Origin: Campylobacterales bacterium | GTDB taxonomy: Bacteria > Campylobacterota > Campylobacteria > Campylobacterales > QNZT01 | Direction: 5' to 3' | NCBI GenBank assembly: GCA_027056215.1 | Contig: JALULO010000161.1 | Coordinates: 1 to 9,379 of the forward strand | Length of the DNA: 9,379 nucleotides | In this document: in pieces, positions 1-6,435 of the stretch | Numbering within the stretch: the first letter of the stretch is position 1 | How the letters are laid out: each line of letters opens with the position of its first letter | The notes under the pieces: generated by a model | What the model was told of the DNA's origin: nothing | The model's database searches: none | What the model saw: only the letters and a program-made list of their open reading frames with translations | Translations under genes and position numbers: made by a program

Positions 1-261
1 TATAACTATTTATTAACACTCATTATAGCAAAAAGAGCTACTAAATCAAATATTTAACATATATTTAATATGTATGTTATTTGGAAATAGACATTTCAAA
101 ATGAAATAAAATTGCTATTTTACAGAAAAAGTAAATAAAATATGACCAATTGTTTACTATAGAGAAGAAAAATATATCCAATAACATACAAAGTGCGTGT
201 TAATTGTCGCATACAGGCAATAACAAACATTTTGTGTGTTATTGGGAAAAAGGAGATTGTA
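1..261. other. AT-rich non-coding leader upstream of intI
   Basis: I find no convincing gene here. The stretch is very AT-rich and carries several inverted repeats: ACATAT/ATATGT (57-62 and 68-73); a nested structure with inner arms ATTTCA/TGAAAT (93-98, 102-107) and outer arms AAATAG/CTATTT (85-90, 115-120); and CAATAACA/TGTTATTG at 218-244, listed separately. In most integrons the attI site and cassette array lie upstream of intI, so any cassettes would be at or left of base 1. I searched for core sites (GTTRRRY and its complement) and found only near misses, so no attI is called. A weak promoter-like hexamer TACTAT lies at 155-160. Confidence 0.5.
218..244 (+). repeat. Inverted repeat in the intI leader, just before the ribosome binding site
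   Basis: Two perfect 8-base arms, CAATAACA (218-225) and TGTTATTG (237-244), are separated by 11 bases. A competing inner stem, ACAAA/TTTGT (223-227 with 231-235), overlaps them. The structure ends 6 bases before the AGGAG Shine-Dalgarno (251-255). It could be a protein operator or an mRNA hairpin that limits integrase translation. It is not a LexA-type CTGT-N8-ACAG box. Confidence 0.5.
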
Positions 262-1303
262 GTGCAAAAAAAGAAATTACTTGATATTGTCAGAGACAAG
301 ATTCGTTTAAAACATTACAGTATATCTACAGAGAGAACTTATTTATACTGGATTAAATATTATATTCTTTTCCACAATAAAAAGCATCCAGTACAAATGG
401 GGAAACCTGAAATAGAACAGTTTTTAACATGGTTAGCAACAGAGAAAAAAGTCTCGCCTACGACGCAGAATCAAGCTTTTTCAGCGATTTTATTTCTATA
501 CAGAGAGGTTTTGGGTGTGGATATGAGTGAGCAGAACATTCAGGCACTCCGAGCTCAAGAGCGGAAGCATATTCCTGTTGTTTTAACACGTCAAGAAGTA
601 AAAGAGGTGATTGAAAATCTTGACGGTATTTACAACTTGATTGTATCACTTATGTATGGATGTGGGTTACGTATGAATGAAGCGTTAAATTTGCGCATCA
701 AGGATATCGACTTCGGGTTTGATAAGGTCTATATCTGGGACAGTAAATCTCTGAAAGACAGAACGGTGCCGCTTCCGCAAAAGCTTAAAAGTCGTTTAGA
801 AGTTCAGGTGCAAACGGTTGAGGAACTACACCAAAAAGATCTCTCTGATGGTTACGGTACGGTCTATATGCCTTATGCATTGGAGAGAAAGTACCCCTCT
901 GCTAAGAGTCAAACGAAATGGCAATTTTTATTTCCAATGTGAAAAGCGTTAAATAAACGACAACTGCTTGTCGTTTATAGCTTTGGAACCAAAAGCGTTG
1001 TGCCAAAGGCACCGCTGACGGAGACTTGTAGATCCGCAGGGTGATGTGATTCGCCGTCATCATATCCATCCAGCAACGCTTGGGAGAAATATCAAACAAG
1101 CAGCCTTGAAAGCAGGTGTTCATAAACGTGTTACTTCACATACCTTTCGCCATTCGTATGCGACCCATCTTTTACAAGCGGGGATAGATCTACGCTCTAT
1201 CCAAGAGTTACTTGGGCACAAGAGCGTGGAGACTACGATGGTTTACACGCATGTTGTGGCTGAGATGAATAAGGCTCGTATCGTCAGCCCTTTGGATTTA
1301 TAG
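262..1303 (+). pseudogene. intI: Integron-type tyrosine recombinase (IntI), interrupted
   Basis: An integron integrase recombines attI and attC sites to capture gene cassettes. The start chosen is GTG 262, preceded by AGGAG at 251-255 with 6-base spacing; an in-frame GTG at 193 lacks such a site. The first fragment (262-942, 226 residues) has the SAM-like N-terminal domain, the box I arginine (about residue 137, in GCGLRMNEAL) and the IntI-specific extra segment (YGTVYMPYALERKYP). It stops at TGA 940-942 after WQFLFPM. The second fragment resumes in another frame around DPQGD (1031) and continues to 1303. It holds the HTFRHSYATH motif (His and Arg), the LLGHKSVETT histidine and the tyrosine of MVYTHVV. 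All catalytic residues survive, but they are divided by the insertion near 942-1027. The usual GKGGKDR hairpin reads SKSLKDR, perhaps further decay. The protein would be inactive unless the fragments complement each other, which is unlikely. Confidence 0.88.
942..1027. repeat. Double-hairpin insertion splitting intI
   Basis: This segment has no counterpart in the IntI family, where about six residues separate the FP and DP of the two fragments. Hairpin 1 has perfect 11-base arms ATAAACGACAA (953-963) and TTGTCGTTTAT (968-978) around a CTGC loop. An outer AAAGC/GCTTT pair (943-947, 980-984) extends it with a bulge. Hairpin 2 pairs AGCG-TT-GTGCC (994-1004) with GGCAC-CGCT (1008-1016) across an AAA loop. 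The nonamer AAAAGCGTT occurs at 942-950 and 991-999. Exact borders are uncertain; frame arithmetic requires a net insertion of 3n+1 bases. It could be a small palindromic or MITE-like repeat. A true attC is not supported because no matching second core site is present. Confidence 0.6.
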
Positions 1304-1313
1304 TGTAGATTTT

Positions 1314-1790
1314 TTAGATCAGTTTTCTTTGCGAAACGATGATTCCGTCTTTGTCTGCATAGAGGAAATCTCCCTCTTTAAAATCTACGCCTAAAAAGTG
1401 TAGGTTTATATGTTGTTTTGAGGGTGCTTTTTTGCGACTTTTCATGGGATATGTTCCGAGTGCCCAGAGTCCTACTGTGATATTTTGTGTGTTTTGTGTA
1501 TCGCGTACATAGCCGTTTACGATGATGCCTGCCCAGTTGTTTTTGAGTGCGTATCCCATGAGTGTGTCACCGACGATTGCACAGTGTGCAGCTTGTGCAT
1601 CAACAACGACGATGCGTCCATCGCCTTCACTTTTGAGTAGGGTGATAAGATCGCTGTTGTCTTCATCTAGTTGTATGGTTGTGATTTCACCAAAGATAGC
1701 TACAGCACCGCCATAACTTTGTAAACGGGGTTCTAAAACATCTACTATCTCATGGTGCGCATCGCATAAGTCGGCAGTATGAAACTTCAT
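1314..1790 (-). CDS. rraA: RraA / 4-hydroxy-4-methyl-2-oxoglutarate aldolase family protein
   Basis: The 158-residue length and layout match E. coli RraA (161 residues), from the N-terminal TADLCDAHHEIVDVLEP through the glycine-rich core to LYADKDGIIVS near the end. The family covers two activities: RraA proper, which binds and inhibits RNase E, and divalent-metal aldolases/decarboxylases acting on 4-hydroxy-4-methyl-2-oxoglutarate, related oxo-acids and oxaloacetate. The aldolases carry an Arg-Asp pair in which Asp binds metal. Here NGYVRDTQN has this pair, where E. coli RraA reads GAVRQVDD, so an enzymatic role is at least possible. An SD-like AGGA (1796-1799) precedes ATG 1788-1790. It is divergent from glmS across a 76-base shared region, which hints at co-regulation with the mutase operon. 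Its stop lies only 10 bases from the end of intI, tail to tail. Confidence 0.85.
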   Translation of the reverse strand: MKFHTADLCDAHHEIVDVLEPRLQSYGGAVAIFGEITTIQLDEDNSDLITLLKSEGDGRIVVVDAQAAHCAIVGDTLMGYALKNNWAGIIVNGYVRDTQNTQNITVGLWALGTYPMKSRKKAPSKQHINLHFLGVDFKEGDFLYADKDGIIVSQRKLI

Positions 1791-1866
1791 GAAAATCCTT
1801 TTTTTAGTCTAATTGTATACTAATTAACCAAAGATCCGATAAAATTAAGGATAATAAGGTGGTTTT
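1791..1866. promoter_or_regulatory. Divergent promoter region between rraA and the glm operon
   Basis: The 76-base region must drive both directions. For the glm operon, TAAAAT (1840-1845) is one mismatch from the -10 consensus, and an AAGG Shine-Dalgarno (1856-1859) lies 7 bases before ATG 1867. For rraA, the minus strand reads TACAAT (1817-1812), also one mismatch away, ahead of AGGA at 1799-1796. No good -35 boxes are seen. Between them lies a small dyad centred on GTATAC (1815-1820), flanked by AATT and TAATT, which could bind a regulator. There is too little room for a cobalamin riboswitch and none of its sequence features are visible. Confidence 0.4.
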
Positions 1867-2271
1867 ATGAAAGTGGTAACGGGTGTTGTAGGAAATGATG
1901 TTCATGTTGTTGCAAACAGGTTGATTGATATCTCTTTAAACCAACGTGGCTTTGAAGTCTTTAATCTTGGAGTAAATACGTATCTAGAAGAGTTTATAGA
2001 TGCTGTGATTGAGACAGATGCGGATGTGGTTTTGATCTCTTCTTTAAATGGTGAAGCGGAGGGTTGGTCTCGTGATTTACCAGTTTTGAAAAGTAAGTAT
2101 GCTCTTAAAGATGTTGTTTTTGTGATCGGTGGAAATCTTGCAGTTGGTGAAGTTGATGAGGAAGTGATCGTGCCTAAGTTTAAAGATTATGGTTTTGATC
2201 TGGTGTTTCACCAAGTTGATTTAAATGATGGGCTTGATAAGCTTGAGAGATACATGAAAGAGGATGTTTGA
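1867..2271 (+). CDS. glmS: Methylaspartate (glutamate) mutase, cobalamin-binding S subunit
   Basis: The 134-residue protein is the small B12-binding subunit of glutamate mutase (GlmS/MutS/MamA; unrelated to glucosamine-6-phosphate synthase GlmS). It carries adenosylcobalamin for the carbon-skeleton rearrangement of L-glutamate to (2S,3S)-3-methylaspartate. It has a Rossmann-like B12 fold: GVVGNDVHVVANR (6-18) holds the axial-ligand motif with Asp11 and His13, ISSLNG (57-62) is the SxL motif, and VIGGNLAVG (86-94) is the GG motif binding the nucleotide tail. The length matches the clostridial protein (about 137 residues). The signature DxHxxG reads DxHxxA here (Ala16), which is unusual. The residue after SSL is Asn, where my recollection of the clostridial protein has Tyr. 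The stop overlaps the glmE start by one base (TGATG), implying translational coupling. Confidence 0.93.
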   Translation: MKVVTGVVGNDVHVVANRLIDISLNQRGFEVFNLGVNTYLEEFIDAVIETDADVVLISSLNGEAEGWSRDLPVLKSKYALKDVVFVIGGNLAVGEVDEEVIVPKFKDYGFDLVFHQVDLNDGLDKLERYMKEDV

Positions 2272-3635
2272 TGGGTTTGTTACAACGTGAACGTGAAGCG
2301 ATCGTCAATAATGCTTATATCGATCATTTTGATTTTGCGGAGGTTGAGTCTTTTATCAAGGGTGCGAGTAAGGATCTTTTTATCTCTCATCGTTTTAAGC
2401 AAAGTGATAAGATATTGGTGCAACCAAGAGGGGGCTTTCCAACGTATGAGAAGGTTTTTAAACTCTATGAAGAGTTCAAAACTGCGGGTGTTGACATCCT
2501 TCCTCTGACGATAGATAGTAACACCCGTCTAAATGATTATGCAAGTGCACAAAAGATGCTTCGACTTTCTGAAGAAAATGATGTCGATATGCTTAACGGC
2601 TATCCGCTTATAAATCATGGATATCGCACGACGCGTAAGATGATGGAGCATTTTAACACGCCTGTGAGTCTGCGTCATGGAACACCTGACGCGAGACTTT
2701 TGGTTGAGATAGCTTTGGCTTCGGGGATTTTTGAGATTGAGGGTGGTCCTATCACCTATCTGTTGCCATATTCTAAAAACTTTCCGTTGGATAAGGCATT
2801 TATCTACTGGAAGTATGTGGAAAAAGTGTGTGCAAAGTATTCTGAGTTAAATGAACCAATCAATCGTGAATCTTTTGGTCCTTTGAGTGCGACGCTTCAG
2901 CCACCGGCTATAGTGATTGTGATTCAGATCATAGAGATGTTGCTTTCACTAGAAGAGGGGGTAAAATCTTTTTCTGTTAGCTTCTCTCAGTCGGGTTCTT
3001 TTTTGCAAGATATCGTTACGGCAAATGTGATCAAAAAGCTCTCAAGAGCGTATGCCGATCGGTTTGGACATGAAGATGCTATGATCAATCTTGTTTACCA
3101 TCAGTGGATGGGTGCATTTCCCAGAGACAAGGAACATTCGGAGTCGCTGATCACGACGAGTACGGTCATAGCAGGTTTGGTGGGTGCGGATAAGATCATC
3201 ACCAAAACGAGGGATGAAGCGTTTGGTATACCGACCAAAGAGTCAAACGCCTCTGCTGTTTCCAAGGTTCAGTATACTTTGGGGATATTAAAAGCTTTAC
3301 CTGCTATAAGCGATGAAGAGGAAGAGGAAAATCTCACCCGTGAAGTAGATGAGATCATGGAAGCTGTTTTTGAAGATAGTGCCGATACCCTCTGGCGAAA
3401 AGTTTTCAATGCCATCAAAAAAGGACATATCGAGATTCCATTTTCTCCACATATCATCAACAACAACAAAGTCATCACGGTACGGGATAAAAAAGGCAAT
3501 ATTCGCATCTATAACAAAGGGGATTTGCCTATCTCCGATAAGAGTTTTGCATTTGAAAAGGCAAAACTTTCTGTAGGAGAAGATAAAAATGCTCTGGTTA
3601 ATCAAATCATCCAAGATATCGGGATTATGTTATGA
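2271..3635 (+). CDS. glmE: Methylaspartate (glutamate) mutase, catalytic epsilon subunit
   Basis: GlmE is the TIM-barrel subunit that binds glutamate and, with GlmS and adenosylcobalamin, makes 3-methylaspartate by a radical mechanism. I chose ATG 2271, with AGAGG (2259-2263) upstream and a one-base overlap with glmS, over an in-frame TTG at 2268. From this start the protein has 454 residues against about 483 in Clostridium. Residues aligning with the known active site are all kept: the arginine claw R53 (QPRGG), R86 (DSNTRLNDY) and R135 with H136 (LRHGTPDARLL); E157, Y163 and Y167 (EGGPITYLLPYSKN); F202 (FGPLSATL); K312 and E316 (KTRDEAFGIPTKE). Most sit 14 positions below clostridial numbering, showing an ungapped core. 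The MPVRD-like tail motif reads ITVRDKKG. An acidic run DEEEEEN (about 348-354) is local. The stop overlaps the glmL start by 4 bases. Confidence 0.95.
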   Translation: MGLLQREREAIVNNAYIDHFDFAEVESFIKGASKDLFISHRFKQSDKILVQPRGGFPTYEKVFKLYEEFKTAGVDILPLTIDSNTRLNDYASAQKMLRLSEENDVDMLNGYPLINHGYRTTRKMMEHFNTPVSLRHGTPDARLLVEIALASGIFEIEGGPITYLLPYSKNFPLDKAFIYWKYVEKVCAKYSELNEPINRESFGPLSATLQPPAIVIVIQIIEMLLSLEEGVKSFSVSFSQSGSFLQDIVTANVIKKLSRAYADRFGHEDAMINLVYHQWMGAFPRDKEHSESLITTSTVIAGLVGADKIITKTRDEAFGIPTKESNASAVSKVQYTLGILKALPAISDEEEEENLTREVDEIMEAVFEDSADTLWRKVFNAIKKGHIEIPFSPHIINNNKVITVRDKKGNIRIYNKGDLPISDKSFAFEKAKLSVGEDKNALVNQIIQDIGIML

Positions 3636-4801
3636 GCAAATTATATATCGATGTAGGGAGTACCTATTTTAAAGTCAAAGATGCCCAAGGGATCAAGCAA
3701 TATTTTCGTAACTTTGATCAAAATATCGCTGTTGATCTTGCTCAAAAGTGTTCAGATGTAATCGATAGCTATGCCAAAGAGGATATCTTTATCTGTAGTT
3801 CTGCAAATGGTGGGTTGAGTACGTTGATCGTAGGTTTGACAAACTCTTTTAGCCTCAAATATGCAACAAATATCGCCTACAATTCTGGTATCAATATCAT
3901 AGATACTGTGCTTTATCCAAATATCAAAGAGTATCCTATTCCAACGGATCTCATCGACGTTGTGATTGTGACAGGTGGTATCGATAGTGTTGAAAATATC
4001 TTTTCACATGATCTTACAGGTTATCTTTCAAAGATCAACTATTCAAATATCGTCTACTGTGGTAGTGCGGCAAATGTGCCATACATGAAAGAAAATATAG
4101 AAAATATCAAAATCTTACCCAATATCGTGACCGATAAATTGCACGTTAGTGAAGAGGATTTGAAAAACTATCTGACAAATCTCTATCAGGCGGATATCAT
4201 CGGCAAAGAGGATATCAAAGAGTTGTATGCTATCACAGCCAATCAAATCTTTTCTACGCCCTATATCGTCAATCAAACTTTGTCAAATCTACACAAAAGG
4301 TTTACGGAGGTTGTAGATCCTTTTATCTTGGTGGATATCGGAGGGGCAACGACCGATATACACTATAGCACGGATCTTGTAGCCGATAACATGGTTTTAG
4401 AAGGTGGATATGATCGGTTGGTTTTTAAGAAATTAGGTGTTTATAAATCCCGCGAAAGTTTGGTTTTTAGTGCTAGAAATAATGAGTTTGTCTATGAGTT
4501 GTTAAACTATCTCAATGTGACGGAAAATATTTTGGATGAAAAGAGTGAAGAAGCGACAAGGGTTTTGATGCAGCTTTCGATCTTTTTGGTGTTATATAAA
4601 GTCTCTTCTCAACATACTGGGTATATCACCTTGCATTTAGAAAGGCTCAAAAGTATCGTATTTACCGGAGGTATTACCAAAGTTTTGAGTGATGAAGAGA
4701 TAGAAACGATTATGCATTTTGTTTATAAAAAGATATTAGGTTATACGCAAACCCCTGTGATGGTGGTAGATAAAGCGTATGAAATCTGGACACTACGATA
4801 A
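3632..4801 (+). CDS. glmL: Glutamate mutase reactivating factor, ASKHA-type ATPase (GlmL/MutL)
   Basis: GlmL is an actin/Hsp70-fold ATPase that releases damaged cobalamin from glutamate mutase so that fresh coenzyme can bind. Nucleotide-binding motifs are visible in order: YIDVGSTYFKVK (5-16, phosphate 1), CSSANGGL (55-62), VTGG (113-116), LVDIGGATTDIH (233-244, phosphate 2) and VFTGGITKVL (343-352, adenosine). At 389 residues it is clearly shorter than the usual 460 or so of clostridial GlmL, but all ATPase motifs remain, so the shortening lies in linker or peripheral parts. The start ATG overlaps the glmE stop (ATGA), and a GGGA at 3621-3624 could serve as a ribosome binding site. Its presence next to glmS and glmE indicates a working mutase, since a reactivase is needed only when the enzyme turns over. 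Confidence 0.9.
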   Translation: MSKLYIDVGSTYFKVKDAQGIKQYFRNFDQNIAVDLAQKCSDVIDSYAKEDIFICSSANGGLSTLIVGLTNSFSLKYATNIAYNSGINIIDTVLYPNIKEYPIPTDLIDVVIVTGGIDSVENIFSHDLTGYLSKINYSNIVYCGSAANVPYMKENIENIKILPNIVTDKLHVSEEDLKNYLTNLYQADIIGKEDIKELYAITANQIFSTPYIVNQTLSNLHKRFTEVVDPFILVDIGGATTDIHYSTDLVADNMVLEGGYDRLVFKKLGVYKSRESLVFSARNNEFVYELLNYLNVTENILDEKSEEATRVLMQLSIFLVLYKVSSQHTGYITLHLERLKSIVFTGGITKVLSDEEIETIMHFVYKKILGYTQTPVMVVDKAYEIWTLR

Positions 4802-4812
4802 AGGGGTCTGTT

Positions 4813-6378
4813 ATGTCTGTTAATTGTATACGAAGTTTATTGGAGATTTCCAGCCAAACACATCATGATAAAGTGGCATTGATTCATGATGGACGAAAGC
4901 TTACGTTTGGAGAACTGTTTCAAAAAGTCAATCAAATCGCCCACTATTTTAGCGAACTCGATCTTCCAAAAGGGAGTCGGATTGGTATCTACTCGAACAA
5001 AAGTATAGAGCAAGTTATCGCGATACTGGCACTTTTGTCTACGGAGTATATCTTTGTACCGATTACGAGATTTTTGAAGCCTGAACAGGTTGAATATATC
5101 GTTCAAGATTGTGATATACGGTGTATCATCACAGATAAGACGAAGATAGAGCATATCAGGGCATCCAACTTTGAGGGGAAAGTGATCGCTTATGAGTCTA
5201 TCGATAAAGAGAGTGTCTCTTTTGAAGAGATTTACAAATACTACAATGAAAACTTTCACTGTAGTATCAAAAGTTTTGACAATGCAGCCATCACCTATAG
5301 TTTTGCAGCTTCAGGATTGCCAAAAGGGATTGTGATCACCCATCGCAACCTGATAGATGGGGCAAGGGTAGTGAGCAAATATCTTGGTTTAAAAGAGTCT
5401 GATATTATCAGTGGAACACTCTCTTTTAACCTTGACTATGGGCTTAATCAAATCTTTTGCATGCTTTACAAACGTGCAACCCTAGCGATCCATAAACTGG
5501 TATTGCCTTCAGAGTTTTTTAACAATCTCATGCGAGATGAGGTGAGTGTATTGCCTGTGATGCCTATCGATATCACGGAGATGTTTGACGAAGACCCACA
5601 TCGACTTCCAACACCCAAACAGCTTCAAAACATACGTATCATCACCTCTTCAGGTGGAAAACTTACGGCAAAGATGTTAGAGGATATCCAAACATATTTT
5701 CCAGAAGCTAGATTTTTCTCTATGCATGGGCTTTCAGAAGCGTTTCGTTCTGCCTATCTTGACCCCGATCAGATCAAAATCCGCCCAACTTCCATCGGAA
5801 AAGCCATCCCCGATGTGGAACTATTTATCATCAATGAAAACGGCGAAGCGTGCAAGCCACGTGAAGTAGGGGAACTTATCCACAGAGGAGCGTGTATCTA
5901 TAAAGGGTATTGGAATAGCCCAGAAGATACGAAGATACGTTTTAAAAGTATTAAAATCTTAGAAAAAGTGATCAATCTAGAAGGAGAACTAACCGATGAG
6001 ATTGTCGTGGCTAGTGGAGATTATGTCTATGAAGATGAAGAAGGGTATATCTACTTTCACTCCAGAAAAGATGATATGATCAAAACAAGCGGTTATCGTG
6101 TCAGTCCCTCAGAAATCCAGAGAGTCGTCTACGAACACATCGGAGAGGTTCAGGCATGTGCCGTGTTCGGTGTAGAAAATGAGATGATCGAAGAAGAGAT
6201 AGCCCTTGTCTACAGTGCAGCCAGTGAAATAGCCAAAAATGAACTTATCTTTGAACTGAAAAAACATTTACCAAACTATATGATACCAACTATCATACGT
6301 TATAAAAAAAGCATACCCCTACACTTTGGGAAGATCAATAAAGCAGCACTTAAAGAGGAAATCGTTGAAGAGAGATAA
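4813..6378 (+). CDS. AMP-forming acyl/aminoacyl-CoA ligase-like enzyme, exosortase A-associated ligase type
   Basis: This 521-residue ANL-superfamily enzyme should activate a carboxylic acid as its adenylate and pass it to CoA or a carrier protein. SD AAGGGG (4801-4806) lies 6 bases before ATG and overlaps the glmL stop. Family-specific stretches include SFNLDYGLNQ (204-213), ITSSGGKLTAKML (277-289), MHGLSEAFRSAYL (304-316), RPTSIGKAIPDVEL (324-337) and IKTSGYRVSPSEIQ (423-436). From memory these resemble the ligase called 'exosortase A system-associated'; no exosortase genes are in the window. Hydrolysis-linked residues are present: Asp403 (SGDYV), Arg418 (SRKDD) and C-terminal Lys507 (FGKINKAAL). 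The P-loop is aberrant: 162-172 reads YSFAASGLPKG instead of YTSGSTGxPKG, keeping only G, P, K and G. Position in the operon suggests the substrate is 3-methylaspartate or a derivative, recalling VinN, but no carrier protein is seen here. Substrate assignment is inference. Confidence 0.85.
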   Translation: MSVNCIRSLLEISSQTHHDKVALIHDGRKLTFGELFQKVNQIAHYFSELDLPKGSRIGIYSNKSIEQVIAILALLSTEYIFVPITRFLKPEQVEYIVQDCDIRCIITDKTKIEHIRASNFEGKVIAYESIDKESVSFEEIYKYYNENFHCSIKSFDNAAITYSFAASGLPKGIVITHRNLIDGARVVSKYLGLKESDIISGTLSFNLDYGLNQIFCMLYKRATLAIHKLVLPSEFFNNLMRDEVSVLPVMPIDITEMFDEDPHRLPTPKQLQNIRIITSSGGKLTAKMLEDIQTYFPEARFFSMHGLSEAFRSAYLDPDQIKIRPTSIGKAIPDVELFIINENGEACKPREVGELIHRGACIYKGYWNSPEDTKIRFKSIKILEKVINLEGELTDEIVVASGDYVYEDEEGYIYFHSRKDDMIKTSGYRVSPSEIQRVVYEHIGEVQACAVFGVENEMIEEEIALVYSAASEIAKNELIFELKKHLPNYMIPTIIRYKKSIPLHFGKINKAALKEEIVEER

Positions 6379-6404
6379 GCATAGATTCGGATTTATCATG
6401 ACAC

Positions 6405-6430
6405 TTATGGCATAATGGATGCCAGAGGAG
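6405..6430 (+). promoter_or_regulatory. Extended -10 promoter with overlapping palindrome before the HTH-Fic pair
   Basis: TGG-CATAAT (6408-6416) fits an extended -10 element (TGnTATAAT with one mismatch). The palindrome TTATG-G-CATAA (6405-6415) covers it and is a natural candidate operator for the downstream HTH protein, which would give the autorepression usual for toxin-antitoxin units. AGAGGAG (6424-6430) follows as a strong Shine-Dalgarno and favours ATG 6436 as the HTH start over the in-frame ATG at 6418 or ORF extensions further upstream. There is no clear -35 box. Confidence 0.45.
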
Positions 6431-6435
6431 TTATT

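Noticed and set aside
1..261. LexA box or attI core site upstream of intI
   Set aside because: No CTGT-N8-ACAG dyad is present, and the best GTTRRRY candidates each miss at least one required base.
193..261. Upstream GTG (193) as the integrase start
   Set aside because: It has no Shine-Dalgarno and would place the 218-244 inverted repeat inside the coding region; GTG 262 has AGGAG at ideal spacing.
940..1018. Reading the TGA codons in intI as sense (recoding)
   Set aside because: TGA ends glmS, glmE and the HTH gene in this window, and the two intI fragments are in different frames.
942..1030. attC recombination site or inserted gene cassette inside intI
   Set aside because: GTTAAAT at 948-954 fits the GTTRRRY core, but no complementary RYYYAAC core in the right position was found, and the segment contains no ORF.
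1791..1866. Cobalamin riboswitch controlling the B12-dependent mutase
   Set aside because: The region is only 76 bases and lacks recognisable riboswitch elements.
3269..3614. Two antisense ORFs overlapping the 3' part of glmE
   Set aside because: They are shadows of a conserved coding region; their low-complexity translations mirror the acidic GlmE run.
4837..5259. Antisense ORF of 140 codons within the ligase gene
   Set aside because: It lies wholly inside a well-supported gene on the other strand, has no recognisable family features, and its start lacks context.
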